Assembly (NCBI RefSeq): GCF_001886695.1
Contig: NZ_CP018097.1
Coordinates: 248,001-312,000, forward strand
Reading direction: 5' to 3'
Length of the DNA stretch: 64,000 nucleotides
From: Aurantiacibacter gangjinensis
Lineage (GTDB): Bacteria > Pseudomonadota > Alphaproteobacteria > Sphingomonadales > Sphingomonadaceae
Made by a program: the position numbers and the translations under genes. Positions 19,347 through 28,778 of the stretch are shown piece after piece (positions within the stretch are counted from its first letter, which is position 1; the number at the start of each line of letters is the position of its first letter). Below the pieces are notes generated by a model, which did not search any database, was not told the origin of the DNA, and saw nothing but the letters and a program-made list of their open reading frames with translations.

Positions 19347-20846
19347 CTAGCCCAGCTTGTCCATCAGGATCTGGTTCACCACCGCCGGATTGGCCTTGCC
19401 CTGCATCGCCTTCATCGTCTGGCCGACGAAAAAGCCGAAGAGCTTGTCCTTGCCGCCACGATATTGCTCTACCTTGTCTTGGTTGTTCGCAAGGATGTCA
19501 TCGATCGCCGCCTCGATGGCGCCCGTGTCGCTCACTTGCTTGAGGCCTTCGGTCTCGGCGATCTCGTCCGGTTCGCGGCCCTCTTTCAGGACGATCTCGT
19601 AGATTTCCTTGGCCTGACCGCCGCTGATTTCGCCCTTGTCCTGCATGGCGAGGATGGCGGCCTGCCGCTCTGCCGTGGAATTTGCCATGTCGGCCTCGTC
19701 GCCCAAGGATTTCACCACACCAGGAGCGACGGAAAGCGACCAGTTGGCCACCTGCGTCGCCACCTTGTTTTCAGGCTTGCCGATGGCAGAAGCCGCGACG
19801 CCCAGCAGCGTTTCGAAGCGGGCGAAGGTTTCCACCTCGGCAGTGAGTTCGCGGGCGTTGTAAGGCGTCAGGCCCAGCTCGTTTTCGTAACGCTGGCGCT
19901 TGGCATCGGGCAGTTCGGGCAGGGACGCGCGGCATTCTGCCAGAAACGCATCGTCCAGTTCCAGCGGCAGCAGGTCCGGATCGGGGAAGTAGCGATAATC
20001 ATGCGCGTCTTCCTTGCTGCGCATGGACCGCGTGGTGCCGGTGCCCGGATCGAATAGGCGCGTTTCCTGCACGATTGTGCCGCCATCCTCGATCACGTCG
20101 ATCTGGCGCTGCACCTCGTGCTCGATAGCCTGCATCACGAAGCGCACGGAATTGACGTTCTTCGTCTCCGTGCGCGTGCCAAGCTCGGTATCGCCCACCT
20201 TTCGCACGCTTACATTCACGTCCGCGCGCATGGAGCCTTCCTCCATATTCCCATCGCAGCTGCCGACATAGCGCAATATGGCGCGCAGCTTGCGGATATA
20301 GGCGCCCGCCTCGGCAGGCGAGGTCATGTCCGGGCGGCTGACGATTTCCATCAGCGCCACGCCGGTGCGATTGAGATCGACATAGGACATTGTCGGATGC
20401 TGGTCGTGCATCAGCTTGCCGGCATCCTGCTCGACATGGATGCGCTCGATGCGGATGACCTTGTCTTCGGGGATGCCCGCCTTCTCGTCCGCCTCGATGG
20501 TCAGCTGCCCCTCGCCCACAATGGGGTGGTAGAGCTGGCTGATCTGGTAGCCCTGCGGCAGGTCGGCATAGAAGTAGTTCTTGCGGTCGAACCGGCTCCA
20601 CGCATTGATCTGCGCCTCGATCGCCATACCGGTGCGCACGGCCTGCCGGATGCACTCGCGATTGGGCACCGGCAGCATGCCGGGCATGGCTGCATCGACC
20701 AGCGAGACCTGGCTGTTCGGCTCCGCCCCGAAAGCGGTGGACGCGCCGGAGAACAGCTTGGCGTTGGATGTGACCTGCGCATGGACTTCGAGGCCGATCA
20801 CGACCTCCCATTCGCCGGTTGCGCCCTGAATACGATAATTGCTCAT
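19347..20846 (-). CDS. gatB: Asp-tRNA(Asn)/Glu-tRNA(Gln) amidotransferase subunit B
   Basis: This 499-residue protein has full GatB length. The N-terminal cradle domain begins [20 protein letters not shown] and contains [17 protein letters not shown], the classic GatB signature. The C-terminal YqeY-like tail domain ends in [14 protein letters not shown] and binds the tRNA elbow. GatB activates the glutamyl or aspartyl group by phosphorylation before amide transfer from GatA. Its presence implies that the organism makes Gln-tRNA and/or Asn-tRNA indirectly. A methyltransferase gene separates it from gatA. Confidence 0.97.
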   Translation of the reverse strand: MSNYRIQGATGEWEVVIGLEVHAQVTSNAKLFSGASTAFGAEPNSQVSLVDAAMPGMLPVPNRECIRQAVRTGMAIEAQINAWSRFDRKNYFYADLPQGYQISQLYHPIVGEGQLTIEADEKAGIPEDKVIRIERIHVEQDAGKLMHDQHPTMSYVDLNRTGVALMEIVSRPDMTSPAEAGAYIRKLRAILRYVGSCDGNMEEGSMRADVNVSVRKVGDTELGTRTETKNVNSVRFVMQAIEHEVQRQIDVIEDGGTIVQETRLFDPGTGTTRSMRSKEDAHDYRYFPDPDLLPLELDDAFLAECRASLPELPDAKRQRYENELGLTPYNARELTAEVETFARFETLLGVAASAIGKPENKVATQVANWSLSVAPGVVKSLGDEADMANSTAERQAAILAMQDKGEISGGQAKEIYEIVLKEGREPDEIAETEGLKQVSDTGAIEAAIDDILANNQDKVEQYRGGKDKLFGFFVGQTMKAMQGKANPAVVNQILMDKLG

Positions 20847-20886
20847 ACCAAGTCCTTACAGCCTGCTGCGGCGCGTGTCGCGGGGG

Positions 20887-21837
20887 TCATTGAGCCACCT
20901 CGAACCAGAACGATCCGGGCTGCGCGTCCGGATATTTTTCGAGGATCGGAAAGGCACGCTCCAGCGCGTCGCCATGATTGTGTTTCAGCCAGTTGAGTGC
21001 CAGGCACACCCGGTATCGCGGCGAGTGCGCCAGCATGGCTTCGAGCAAGTACTGCTCGTTCCAGAGCCGGCGGTCGCGGCGCAGCCAGCGTTCCGGGTAA
21101 TCACGCGGCGTAAAGATGTCGTGGACATGCACGAGCACGCCTTTCGCCAAGCGCGGCACGATCTGCAGCAGCTCGGTCGTCACATCGCCGAAGGGGCGGA
21201 TGACGTGAGAGCTGTCGATGAAGAGGATATCACCCTCGCCCAGCGCATCGAATAACTCGCGCGGCACGTCCTCGACCTTCTGGCGCAGGATCTCCGGCCC
21301 GAGCGTCTCCAACCATGGCATTTCGTAAGGCTCCGTGCACACGTGGCGACATTCGCCAAGAGCTCCGGTTTCGCGATTGCGGGCGATGGCCTTCGCGGCG
21401 ACGCGGGTCGAATGGCCGGATCCGATCTCGATCAGCATGTTCGGGCGAGCGTGCCGAATCATCGCATAAAGCGCATCGGCATCGCCTGCGTTGAACTGCA
21501 GATTGTCGTAGGCGTAGGCGAGCTCCGGCTCGGCATGCTCCGTCAGCGCGGCAAGCTCGCTCTGGCATTCGAAGGCATCTAGCAAGGCAAGCTGACCCGC
21601 TTCGTTCAGATCGAGCCCCGGAAGTTCCCGTTCGCTCGTAACGTCTGCGGGCAGGTCCGCATCGCGATAGGTCGGGTGGTAATAATGTGTCGAACGCCAG
21701 TGCATGCCCGCCCGGTCGGCCTGTCGGCGGTATAGCGGGAAATTGCCCGGCCAGTTGCCAACCGCGCGAAACAGCGGCGCGCCAAGCGTTACGACGATAG
21801 CGGCAATGATATCGACGAGCCGCCTGGCGAATCTCAC
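20887..21837 (-). CDS. Class I SAM-dependent methyltransferase inserted in the gatCAB operon
   Basis: This protein of about 316 residues has a hydrophobic N-terminus (about 6-26) that may anchor it to the membrane. The Rossmann core has motif I as [16 protein letters not shown] and a later [11 protein letters not shown] strand, resembling the Methyltransf_24 type. HVHDIFTP follows. The start at GTG 21837 gives a four-base GTGA overlap with the gatA stop; two further GTG codons lie upstream. The substrate is unknown. Its place between gatA and gatB is unusual. Confidence 0.82.
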   Translation of the reverse strand: MRFARRLVDIIAAIVVTLGAPLFRAVGNWPGNFPLYRRQADRAGMHWRSTHYYHPTYRDADLPADVTSERELPGLDLNEAGQLALLDAFECQSELAALTEHAEPELAYAYDNLQFNAGDADALYAMIRHARPNMLIEIGSGHSTRVAAKAIARNRETGALGECRHVCTEPYEMPWLETLGPEILRQKVEDVPRELFDALGEGDILFIDSSHVIRPFGDVTTELLQIVPRLAKGVLVHVHDIFTPRDYPERWLRRDRRLWNEQYLLEAMLAHSPRYRVCLALNWLKHNHGDALERAFPILEKYPDAQPGSFWFEVAQ

Positions 21838-23333
21838 CACCACTTCTCCGGCTGCGCAGTGAATCCAGCGCGCTGTTCTATCGCGAGGCCTGCATTCAGC
21901 ACCACCTGCTCATCGAAAGCCGGGCCGACCAGTTGCAGGCCCAGCGGCAAGCCGTCTTCGTTCACCGTGGCGGGCACGCTCATGGCGGGCAGGCCTGCCA
22001 GCGAGGCGGGCACGGCGAAGACGTCGTTCAGGTACATGGTCAGCGGATCGTCGTTCAGCGAACCGAGCGGGAAGCTGGCCGTGGGCGTCGTCGGCGCGAG
22101 GATCACATCGCATTTGGCAAAGGCGTCGTTGAAATCGCGCTGCACCAGCGTGCGGATTTTCTGCGCCTGCGTGTAATAGGCATCGTAGAAGCCTGCGCTC
22201 AGCACATAGGTGCCGATCAGGATGCGGCGCTTCACCTCGTCACCGAACCCGACTTCGCGTGTGGCGGCGTACATGTCCTGCAGGCCCCCTGCCCCGGACG
22301 CCGATCCGGGGTCGGGCAGGTCGCGCAGGCCGTAGCGCACGCCATCATAGCGGGCGAGGTTGGAGGAGGCTTCCGCAGGCGCGATGATGTAGTAGGCGGG
22401 CAACGCGTATTTGGTGTGCGGCAGGCCGACATCGACAATCTCCGCGCCCGCATCGCGCAGCATTTCCTTGCCCTGCTCCCACACGTCGAGGATCGCCTGG
22501 TCGGTGCCATCCATGCGGTATTCGTTGGGAATGCCCACGCGCTTGCCCGAAAGATCGGCATCCAGCGCCGCGCTCCAATCGGGCACGGGCATGTCGAGCG
22601 AGGTGGAATCCTTCGGGTCGAACCCGGCCATGGCTTCCAGCATGATGGCGCAATCTTCAACCGAGCGGGCCATCGGGCCTGCCTGGTCGAGACTGCTGGC
22701 AAAGGCGACGACGCCCCAGCGCGAGCAGCGGCCATAGGTCGGCTTGATGCCGCAAATGCCGGTAAAAGCAGCGGGCTGGCGGATGGAGCCGCCCGTATCG
22801 GTGCCGGTGGCGGCGGGCGCGATGCGCGCGGCGACGGCGGCAGACGACCCGCCCGACGATCCGCCCGGGCTCATCGCGGCATTGCTGCCCTCCTTGCGCC
22901 ACGGCGAGGCGACATTGCCGAAATAGCTCGTCTCGTTGGAAGAGCCCATGGCGAACTGGTCTAGATTGAGCTTGCCCAGCATCCCCGCGCCTGCGTCCCA
23001 CAGGTTCTGCGAGACGGTGCTTTCATAGGGCGGCACGAAGCCTTCGAGGATGTGGCTGGCGGCGGTGGTCTGCGTGCCGTTTGTGGCGAACAGATCCTTC
23101 ATGCCGATGGGCACGCCCGCCATTTTGCCAAGGTCCTTGCCCGCCGCGCGGTCTGCATCGGCCTTGTCGGCAGCATCCAGCGCGTGGTCGGGAGTCGTGA
23201 CGATGAAGGCGTTGAGCGAAGCTGCGGCTTCGACGGCAGCGTTGAAGCTTTCCGCCACTTCGCGCGCGGTGAAGTCGCCAGAGGCTACGCCATCGCGGAT
23301 TTGTTTGACGCCAAGGTTTGTGAGGTCGGTCAT
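21834..23333 (-). CDS. gatA: Asp-tRNA(Asn)/Glu-tRNA(Gln) amidotransferase subunit A
   Basis: This 499-residue amidase-signature enzyme has the catalytic Lys in [10 protein letters not shown], the glycine/serine-rich segment [13 protein letters not shown] and the acyl-binding serine in [12 protein letters not shown]. It frees ammonia from glutamine and channels it to GatB. The ATG follows a plausible Shine-Dalgarno sequence (AGGGTG, seven bases upstream) that lies inside the end of a palindromic repeat filling the gatC-gatA gap. Confidence 0.97.
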   Translation of the reverse strand: MTDLTNLGVKQIRDGVASGDFTAREVAESFNAAVEAAASLNAFIVTTPDHALDAADKADADRAAGKDLGKMAGVPIGMKDLFATNGTQTTAASHILEGFVPPYESTVSQNLWDAGAGMLGKLNLDQFAMGSSNETSYFGNVASPWRKEGSNAAMSPGGSSGGSSAAVAARIAPAATGTDTGGSIRQPAAFTGICGIKPTYGRCSRWGVVAFASSLDQAGPMARSVEDCAIMLEAMAGFDPKDSTSLDMPVPDWSAALDADLSGKRVGIPNEYRMDGTDQAILDVWEQGKEMLRDAGAEIVDVGLPHTKYALPAYYIIAPAEASSNLARYDGVRYGLRDLPDPGSASGAGGLQDMYAATREVGFGDEVKRRILIGTYVLSAGFYDAYYTQAQKIRTLVQRDFNDAFAKCDVILAPTTPTASFPLGSLNDDPLTMYLNDVFAVPASLAGLPAMSVPATVNEDGLPLGLQLVGPAFDEQVVLNAGLAIEQRAGFTAQPEKWW

Positions 23334-23337
23334 ATTT

Positions 23338-23430
23338 CGTCACCCTGAACTTGTTTCAGGGCCCATGTCTCCGATTGCGCCATCCGTTCGTGAGGAAGGA
23401 TGGATGCTGAAAAGAGTTCAGCACGACGGG
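23338..23430. repeat. Dispersed palindromic element, family B, between gatC and gatA
   Basis: The arms CGTCACCCTGAACTTGTTTC at the left and an imperfect complement at the right (ending AGTTCAGCACGACGG) enclose a central segment. The sequence differs from family A but has the same architecture. It lies inside an operon rather than at its end, and its left edge carries the AGGGTG that appears to serve as the gatA ribosome binding site. Confidence 0.7.
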
Positions 23431-23454
23431 TGGGGTAGTAAGCGCGAAGGCGGA

Positions 23455-23757
23455 TCACTCGATCACCTTGGGCACGCCATAAAAGCCGTGCTCTGCCGCA
23501 GGCGCATTGGCCAGCACATCCTCGCGTCGTCCGCCGCCTGTCTTGGGATCGGCATCGACCACATCGTCGCGCAGACGCTGGGCTTGCGGGATCACGGCGG
23601 TCATCGGTGCGACGGTGGAGGTATCCACCTCGCCCAGCTGCTCCACCCAGTCGAGGATATTGTTGAGTTCGGGCACCATGCGGTCGAGCGCGGCATCATC
23701 CATGCGGATGCGCGCCAGACTGGCGATCTTGGCGACTTCTTCGCGGGTCACTGACAT
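23455..23757 (-). CDS. gatC: Asp-tRNA(Asn)/Glu-tRNA(Gln) amidotransferase subunit C
   Basis: This 100-residue protein matches Gat[18 protein letters not shown] at the N-terminus, a central [16 protein letters not shown] belt and a C-terminal FYGVPKVIE. GatC wraps around GatA and stabilises the complex. It is the first gene of the gatC-gatA-methyltransferase-gatB run. An open frame extending far upstream exists, but the ATG at 23757 gives the standard length. Confidence 0.95.
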   Translation of the reverse strand: MSVTREEVAKIASLARIRMDDAALDRMVPELNNILDWVEQLGEVDTSTVAPMTAVIPQAQRLRDDVVDADPKTGGGRREDVLANAPAAEHGFYGVPKVIE

Positions 23758-23828
23758 GCCAAGCGCACTAGCCGCGCCGGGGCGCAGCTTCAAGCGGAAC
23801 TCGGCCTCCCAGCCTGCAAAACGGGGGC

Positions 23829-24398
23829 TTATTGCGGCGCGGCAGGATCCGCCGGACCGGCCTCCATCTGCTCCTGCATCATCAGCATCTGGATCTGCAT
23901 GCTCAGCTGCTGGAATTCTTCCTGCGTCAGCACATCGTGCACGGTGACGTTGAAGGTCAGGTCCGCACCAGGGCCGATATCCGATCCCGGCGGCGGCGAA
24001 TCGCCGTAAGCGAGATCGGCCGGAATGTAGATTTCGTATTCGCCGCCTTCGCGGGTCTGCAACAGGCCATCGCGGAAGCCGTCTACCACGCTGCCCAGTT
24101 CCATCGGCACGCCTTCGGGCACCAGGTCGGCGATCTGCGGCGGCAATTGCAGCGTGGGCGGAGAACGGTCGAATTCGGTGCCATCGTCCAGCGTGCCGAC
24201 ATATTCGACGAATACCACGCTGTCCTCGGTCGGCGCGGGGCCTTCGCCTGCCGTGATCGTCTCGACCGACAAACCCTTGGGCATGGCAACCCACGCGATC
24301 AGCGCGGCCAGCACCACGGCAGCCAGCACGCCCAGCCACAATTTGGCGAGCGATCCCTTGGCGATCGGCTGGAGAGGAACGCGGGTAACTTCGGCCAT
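23829..24398 (-). CDS. Membrane-anchored FKBP-type peptidyl-prolyl isomerase
   Basis: From the ATG at 24398 the protein has 189 residues: a short cytoplasmic start, one transmembrane segment (about 19-39) and an FKBP domain ([14 protein letters not shown], then [16 protein letters not shown] and [10 protein letters not shown]). The C-terminal tail is rich in Gln and Met ([15 protein letters not shown]). It should assist periplasmic protein folding. An upstream in-frame start at 24488 would run through the rpsU terminator and is rejected. Confidence 0.9.
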   Translation of the reverse strand: MAEVTRVPLQPIAKGSLAKLWLGVLAAVVLAALIAWVAMPKGLSVETITAGEGPAPTEDSVVFVEYVGTLDDGTEFDRSPPTLQLPPQIADLVPEGVPMELGSVVDGFRDGLLQTREGGEYEIYIPADLAYGDSPPPGSDIGPGADLTFNVTVHDVLTQEEFQQLSMQIQMLMMQEQMEAGPADPAAPQ

Positions 24399-24431
24399 GT
24401 GTGCAATCCCGTAAATGGCAACGCCCAGACA

Positions 24432-24464
24432 AAAGGGGCGCGGAAAACTGTTCCACGCCCCTTT
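24432..24464 (-). terminator. Intrinsic terminator of rpsU
   Basis: Nine-base arms (AAAGGGGCG at 24432-24440 and its complement at 24456-24464) extend further with one mismatch. On the minus strand the stem is followed by TTTTGTCTGG. It lies between rpsU and the FKBP gene. Confidence 0.8.
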
Positions 24465-24521
24465 GGCTTGTCTGCGATGGGCTTTCAAGCGCGGGCTTGC
24501 CGCCCTTGCCCGAAAAACCGC

Positions 24522-24728
24522 TCAGCGAACGCCGTCGCGTTCCATACGCTTGCGCTCCAGCTTGCGAGCGCGGCGCACGGCAGCGGCCTTTTCACGGGCG
24601 CGCTTCTCGCTGGGCTTTTCGTAGTGGCGACGCAGCTTCATCTCGCGATACACGCCTTCGCGCTGCAGCTTCTTCTTGAGCGCGCGGAGAGCCTGTTCCA
24701 CATTGTTATCGCGAACCATGATCTGCAT
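24522..24728 (-). CDS. rpsU: 30S ribosomal protein S21
   Basis: This 68-residue, highly basic protein has the family start [18 protein letters not shown], the central [16 protein letters not shown] and a basic helical tail. S21 sits at the platform of the small subunit and helps initiation on leadered mRNAs. MQIMVRD could start at either methionine. It is a single-gene unit with its own terminator and is divergent from the fluC operon. Confidence 0.96.
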   Translation of the reverse strand: MQIMVRDNNVEQALRALKKKLQREGVYREMKLRRHYEKPSEKRAREKAAAVRRARKLERKRMERDGVR

Positions 24729-24938
24729 AAATTCAAGCCACCTTGTCTAAGTCAAAAATGGTGAGAGCCCGCGGCAGTCAGGCGCGGGGTGCACCATGAA
24801 ATTCAAACGAAAAATGCGCCGATTCCCTGACGGGATCGACTTCACAGGGGCGCAGATAGGCGAATCGCGGGTAAAAAGCAAGGCGCCCGCTGCGCTTTTG
24901 GGTTCCGCTGCGGCGTGCCTGTGTCTAAGGCGGCGGGC

Positions 24939-25352
24939 ATGTCCACCAGCAGCACCCCCATTGCCGCCTCGCTCTCGGTCGCCCTTGGCGGCGGCGTGGG
25001 CGCGCTTGCCCGCTATCATCTGGGGCGCGCGATGACAGTATGGCTCGGCGCGCCGGCCATGGGCGTGTTCCCTTGGGCGACGCTGGCAGTCAACACGATC
25101 GGCAGCCTGATGATGGGCCTTCTGGCCGGATGGCTGGTGCGCTCTGGCGGCGAGAATGTGGACCAATGGCGGCTGCTGCTGGGCGTCGGCCTGCTGGGCG
25201 GTTTCACCACGTTCAGCGCCTTCAGCCTGGAACTTGCAACGCTGATCCAGCGCGGGCAGCTGGGCATTGCCGGGATCTACATCATGCTGAGCATCGGGCT
25301 CGGCATCACCGGCTTCATCTTCGGCATCACCATGACGAGGCTGTTTTCCTGA
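24939..25352 (+). CDS. fluC: Fluoride ion channel FluC/CrcB
   Basis: The protein has about 137 residues with four transmembrane helices. Family signatures are GGGVGALARYHLG, VNTIGSLMMG and GGFTTFSAFSLE. FluC forms a dual-topology dimer that exports fluoride. The ATG at 24939 is preferred over 24915 for its purine-rich upstream sequence and family length. I saw no fluoride riboswitch upstream. It begins a five-gene operon whose genes overlap by one to eight bases. Confidence 0.92.
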   Translation: MSTSSTPIAASLSVALGGGVGALARYHLGRAMTVWLGAPAMGVFPWATLAVNTIGSLMMGLLAGWLVRSGGENVDQWRLLLGVGLLGGFTTFSAFSLELATLIQRGQLGIAGIYIMLSIGLGITGFIFGITMTRLFS

Positions 25353-26488
25353 TGGCGGCGGGCGCAGACGAAGTGCGGCAATTCACCGTCGAAGCCGACG
25401 ATGACGGCGTGCGGCTGGACCGGTGGTTCAAGCGGCATCTGCCGAAGATCGGTTTCGGCACGGTCAGCCGCTGGGCGCGCACCGGCCAGATCCGCGTCGA
25501 CGGCAAGCGCGCCAAGGTGGACGACCGCCTGAGCGAAGGCCAGCAGCTGCGCGTGCCGCCCGGCGGCGAGGATGGCGGGCGCACCCAGCGAAAGCGCCGC
25601 GAGCTGACGGCGGAAGATGAAGCACAGGCCGAAGCCATGCTGATCCACCGCGATAAATCCGCGCTCGTCATCAACAAACCGCCGGGCCTCGCCACGCAAG
25701 GCGGCACCAAGACGACGCGCCACGTGGATGGCCTGCTCGATGCCTATGCCGGCGAGGATGAACCGCGCCCGCGGCTGGTCCACAGGTTGGACAAAGATAC
25801 GTCCGGCGTATTGCTGGTCGCGCGCACACCGGGCAGCGCGGCGTTCTTCTCCAAACGCTTTTCCGGGCGCAGCGCCAAGAAAATTTACTGGGCGCTGGTC
25901 GTGGGTGTGCCCGATGTTGCCGAGGGCACGATCGACGCGCCGCTCGCCAAGCAGCCGGGCACGGGCGGCGAGAAAATGCATGTCGATGTGGAGAACGGCC
26001 AGCCCGCCAAGACGGCCTACCGCGTGGTGGACCGGGCCGGACACAAGGCGGCTTGGGTCGAATTGCAGCCCTTCACCGGGCGCACGCACCAGCTGCGCGT
26101 CCACCTCGCGGCTATCGGCCATCCCATCGTGGGCGACGGTAAATATGGCGGGCAGGACGCCTTCCTGACCGGTAGCGTCAGCCGCAAGATGCACCTTCAT
26201 GCCCGTCGCCTCATCATCGAGGCTCCCAAGGGCGAGAAGCTGGATGTCACCGCCGAATTGCCCGAACATTTCGCGCAGAGCATGGAACAGCTTGGCTTTG
26301 ACGAGGCGCTCAGCAATGCAGGCCCCGTCCTCACCCCGCCGCCCGAGCGCGGCAAGGCTGAGAAGAAGCAGGCTGCCAAGGCCCACGCCAAGCAATACCG
26401 CAAGAACCGCCGCGGCGAACGCAAGAGCCGCGGCGCGCCGGACGGAAAGAAGCGCGGAGCACCCAAACCGAAGGGCCGCCGCAAGTGA
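25352..26488 (+). CDS. RluA/RluC-family 23S rRNA pseudouridine synthase
   Basis: This 378-residue protein has an N-terminal S4-type RNA-binding domain (VRLDRWFKRHLPKIGF), catalytic motif HRLDKDTSGVLL with the nucleophilic Asp, and GRTHQLRVHLAAIGHPI. The C-terminus is a lysine/arginine-rich tail of about 45 residues, probably for RNA contact. The ATG overlaps the fluC stop (TGATG). RluC modifies 23S rRNA positions near 955/2504/2580 in E. coli; the exact target here is inferred. Confidence 0.9.
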   Translation: MAAGADEVRQFTVEADDDGVRLDRWFKRHLPKIGFGTVSRWARTGQIRVDGKRAKVDDRLSEGQQLRVPPGGEDGGRTQRKRRELTAEDEAQAEAMLIHRDKSALVINKPPGLATQGGTKTTRHVDGLLDAYAGEDEPRPRLVHRLDKDTSGVLLVARTPGSAAFFSKRFSGRSAKKIYWALVVGVPDVAEGTIDAPLAKQPGTGGEKMHVDVENGQPAKTAYRVVDRAGHKAAWVELQPFTGRTHQLRVHLAAIGHPIVGDGKYGGQDAFLTGSVSRKMHLHARRLIIEAPKGEKLDVTAELPEHFAQSMEQLGFDEALSNAGPVLTPPPERGKAEKKQAAKAHAKQYRKNRRGERKSRGAPDGKKRGAPKPKGRRK

Positions 26489-27144
26489 GTGAAGTGAAGC
26501 TCGCCGTGTTCGATTGCGACGGCACGCTGAGCGACGGGCAGGCGGGCGTCGTCGCAGCGATGGATGCGGCGTTCGCGCAGGTCGGCCACCCCGCCCCGCC
26601 GCATGGCCAGGTGCGGCGGATCGTCGGGCTCAGCCTGCCGCAGGCAATCCGGCAACTCGCTCCGGAGCTTGACGACACAACCCGCCATCACATCGTCGAT
26701 GCCTACAAAACCGCATTCCGCCAATCGCGCGAGGACGGATCGCTGCGGGAGCCGCTTTTCGATGGCATGGCCGATCTGCTGCGCCGCTTGCGCGGGCACG
26801 ACTGGACGCTCGGCATTGCCACCGGCAAGTCCGATCGCGGCCTTTCCAGCACACTGGCCGTACATGGCATCGGCGACCTCTTCGCCACCACGCACACGGC
26901 GGATCGCCATCCGTCCAAGCCGCATCCGGCCATGCTGCATGCCGCGATGGACGAGACGCTCGCCGCGCCCGAACACAGCGTGATGATCGGCGATACGGTG
27001 TTCGATATCGAAATGGCGCAGGCCGCCGGGGTGCGCGCAATAGGGGTCGCATGGGGCTATCACGAGCCGCGCGAATTGCTGGCGGCGGGCGCTGTCGGCG
27101 TGGCGAAGGATATGCGCGAGCTGGAGGCGATGATCCATGGATGA
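26485..27144 (+). CDS. HAD-superfamily hydrolase (phosphoglycolate phosphatase-like)
   Basis: This 219-residue subfamily IA hydrolase has the nucleophile motif VFDCDGTLSD (Asp10, Asp12), a helical cap, GIATGKSDRG and the acidic motif MIGDTVFDIEMAQAAG. It is most like phosphoglycolate phosphatase or pyrophosphatase PpaX, but the substrate cannot be fixed. It starts with GTG, overlapping the pseudouridine synthase stop by four bases. Confidence 0.9.
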   Translation: MSEVKLAVFDCDGTLSDGQAGVVAAMDAAFAQVGHPAPPHGQVRRIVGLSLPQAIRQLAPELDDTTRHHIVDAYKTAFRQSREDGSLREPLFDGMADLLRRLRGHDWTLGIATGKSDRGLSSTLAVHGIGDLFATTHTADRHPSKPHPAMLHAAMDETLAAPEHSVMIGDTVFDIEMAQAAGVRAIGVAWGYHEPRELLAAGAVGVAKDMRELEAMIHG

Positions 27145-27364
27145 GGGCCGGCCCGATGAATCGAAAGCGAAGCAGCGCTTCCTCTTTATCAGCCTGATGC
27201 GCGTGGCCGGCGTGGTCATGGTGCTGCTGGGCCTGATTATCACCACGGACACCACGCCGCTGCCGAACTGGCTGGGTTGGGTGCTGGTCGCGCTGGGCGT
27301 GACCGAGGCGCTGCTGGTGCCGCAGGCCCTTGCCCGCAAATGGAGCAGCAAGAACCGCAAATGA
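27137..27364 (+). CDS. Small two-helix membrane protein
   Basis: This 75-residue protein has a charged N-terminus, two hydrophobic segments (about 16-36 and 44-62) and a basic C-terminus. It overlaps the HAD gene by eight bases and the ATP12 chaperone gene by four. Proteins of this kind often occur beside atpF-assembly chaperones in sphingomonads, but I do not recognise a named family. Confidence 0.8.
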   Translation: MDEGRPDESKAKQRFLFISLMRVAGVVMVLLGLIITTDTTPLPNWLGWVLVALGVTEALLVPQALARKWSSKNRK

Positions 27365-28062
27365 AGCGTTTCTACAAGGATGTGAGCGTCGCCGAAGCCG
27401 AAGGCGGCTGGCAGGTGGAACTCGATGGCCGCGCGATCCGCACGCAATCGGGGGGCCGGCAGATCGTGCCCACGCAGGCGCTGGCTCAGATGCTGGCGGC
27501 GGAATGGCGCGCGCAGGGCGAGGAGATCGACCCAAAGAGCTTCGTCTATCGCGACATGGCCGATTTCGCGCTCGATGTGGTCGCCAAGGATCGCGGCGAC
27601 ACGATTGGCAAGCTGCTCAGCTATGCCGAGACAGATACGCTGTGCTACCGCGCCGCGCCGGGCGAGCCGCTGTTCGACCGGCAGGAAGAGATCTGGGAGC
27701 CGCTGGTACGTGCTTGCGAAGCGCGCCATGGCATGCGGCTGGAACGCATCACCGGCGTCATCCACCAGAAGCAGGCGGATGGGGCGATTATCGCCCTGCG
27801 CGAGCGGCTGGAGAGCGAGGACAATTTTGCGCTGGCCGGGCTGCTGACGCTGACCTCGCTCGCCGCATCGCTGGTGGTGGGCCTCGCCATGCTGGAGGAT
27901 GGCGCGAATGCCGAGGCGCTGTTCGCTGCCGCCAATGCGGAGGAAGACTGGCAGGCAGAATTATGGGGCTGGGATCACGCCGCCGAAGAGGTTCGGGCAG
28001 CACGGCTGGAGGCATTCAAGCGGGCGGCGGCGTTTGTGGCGGCGTCTCGCAAACCGCGCTAA
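27361..28062 (+). CDS. ATP12-family F1-ATPase assembly chaperone
   Basis: The 233-residue protein begins MKRFYKDVSV and contains LDGRAIRTQSG, the ATP12 pattern AEWRAQGEEIDP and the TDTLCYRA block. In mitochondria, Atp12 binds the F1 alpha subunit during assembly; the alphaproteobacterial homologue is presumed to do the same. The ATG at 27361 overlaps the preceding stop (ATGA). It is the last gene of the fluC operon and converges on the lipid-transport operon across a palindromic repeat. Confidence 0.92.
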   Translation: MKRFYKDVSVAEAEGGWQVELDGRAIRTQSGGRQIVPTQALAQMLAAEWRAQGEEIDPKSFVYRDMADFALDVVAKDRGDTIGKLLSYAETDTLCYRAAPGEPLFDRQEEIWEPLVRACEARHGMRLERITGVIHQKQADGAIIALRERLESEDNFALAGLLTLTSLAASLVVGLAMLEDGANAEALFAAANAEEDWQAELWGWDHAAEEVRAARLEAFKRAAAFVAASRKPR

Positions 28063-28068
28063 GAAAAT

Positions 28069-28160
28069 CCGCTCACCCTGAGCTTGTCGAAGGGTCGTTC
28101 TTCACTTCAAGCATAGCGCCCAAAGAAAAAGCGATCCTTCGACAAGCTCAGGATGAGCGG
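28069..28160. repeat. Dispersed palindromic element, family A, copy 2 (best-preserved)
   Basis: A 92-base element with long complementary ends: CCGCTCACCCTGAGCTTGTC at the left, and GACAAGCTCAGGATGAGCGG at the right. The inner part includes TTCTTCACTTC and AAGAAAAAGC, shared with copies 1 and 3. It begins seven bases after the ATP12 stop and ends ten bases before the lipoprotein stop on the other strand, a typical convergent-gene position. Confidence 0.88.
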
Positions 28161-28169
28161 AAAAATAGA

Positions 28170-28778
28170 TTACCCCACCCACTCGGCCACGTCGTCGGCC
28201 ACGACATTCGCCGCCTCGTTGAGCGCCGCGCCAACAGCCAAAGCCTCAGGCAGCACGCCGGGCACCACATGCTCGAAACGCTGGGTGCGCACGGTCGCAT
28301 CGGGCATTTCCATCACCGCGTCGTAGCGGACCACCACACTGGAATTCACGGCGTCATAGCCGAATTCGACCAATTGCCCCGACAGCTGGGTGCGCGCGGC
28401 GTATTCCAGCTCTCCGCCATTCACCACCAGCCGGTTGCCCTTGGCGCGGATGGTTTCGGCGAGCACATTGCGGAACAGTTGCGCGGGCTTTTCCACCCAC
28501 ACGGCATCGGCAAGATACGCAAGCGAGCTGTCGCTGGTGGTCACCGGCACGCGGGTGACATTGAGGCGCTGCGTGACGCTGGGCACCTGAACGGAAAGCG
28601 CGGCTGCCACTTCGCCTTCGGCCCCTGCCCCCGCGGGGATGGTAGCGGTCGGCGTGAGGGTCAGCAGGCGCTCGGGCGGCTCGCCCCCGCCAATGCTGAT
28701 GCAGCCGGGGAGCAGGGCCAGCGAGGCAAGCGCGGCGAGAACGGGTTTTGTGGTCATAGTGGCGATTTTCCCGCTCAT
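28170..28778 (-). CDS. ABC-type transport auxiliary lipoprotein (PqiC-like)
   Basis: This 202-residue lipoprotein (LLPGC lipobox) has the features of the ABC_trans_aux / PqiC family: RLLTLTPTATIP after the anchor, then LADAVWVEKPAQLFRNVLAETI. Such proteins are outer-membrane partners of MCE lipid transporters. The start at 28778 gives a four-base ATGA overlap with the MlaD-like gene; a second ATG seven codons in is possible. It is the last gene of the mlaE-F-D operon. Confidence 0.88.
   Translation of the reverse strand: MSGKIATMTTKPVLAALASLALLPGCISIGGGEPPERLLTLTPTATIPAGAGAEGEVAAALSVQVPSVTQRLNVTRVPVTTSDSSLAYLADAVWVEKPAQLFRNVLAETIRAKGNRLVVNGGELEYAARTQLSGQLVEFGYDAVNSSVVVRYDAVMEMPDATVRTQRFEHVVPGVLPEALAVGAALNEAANVVADDVAEWVG

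Noticed and set aside
24729-24938. A fluoride riboswitch upstream of fluC
   Set aside because: I could not find the conserved crcB-motif core or its pseudoknot pairing in this gap.
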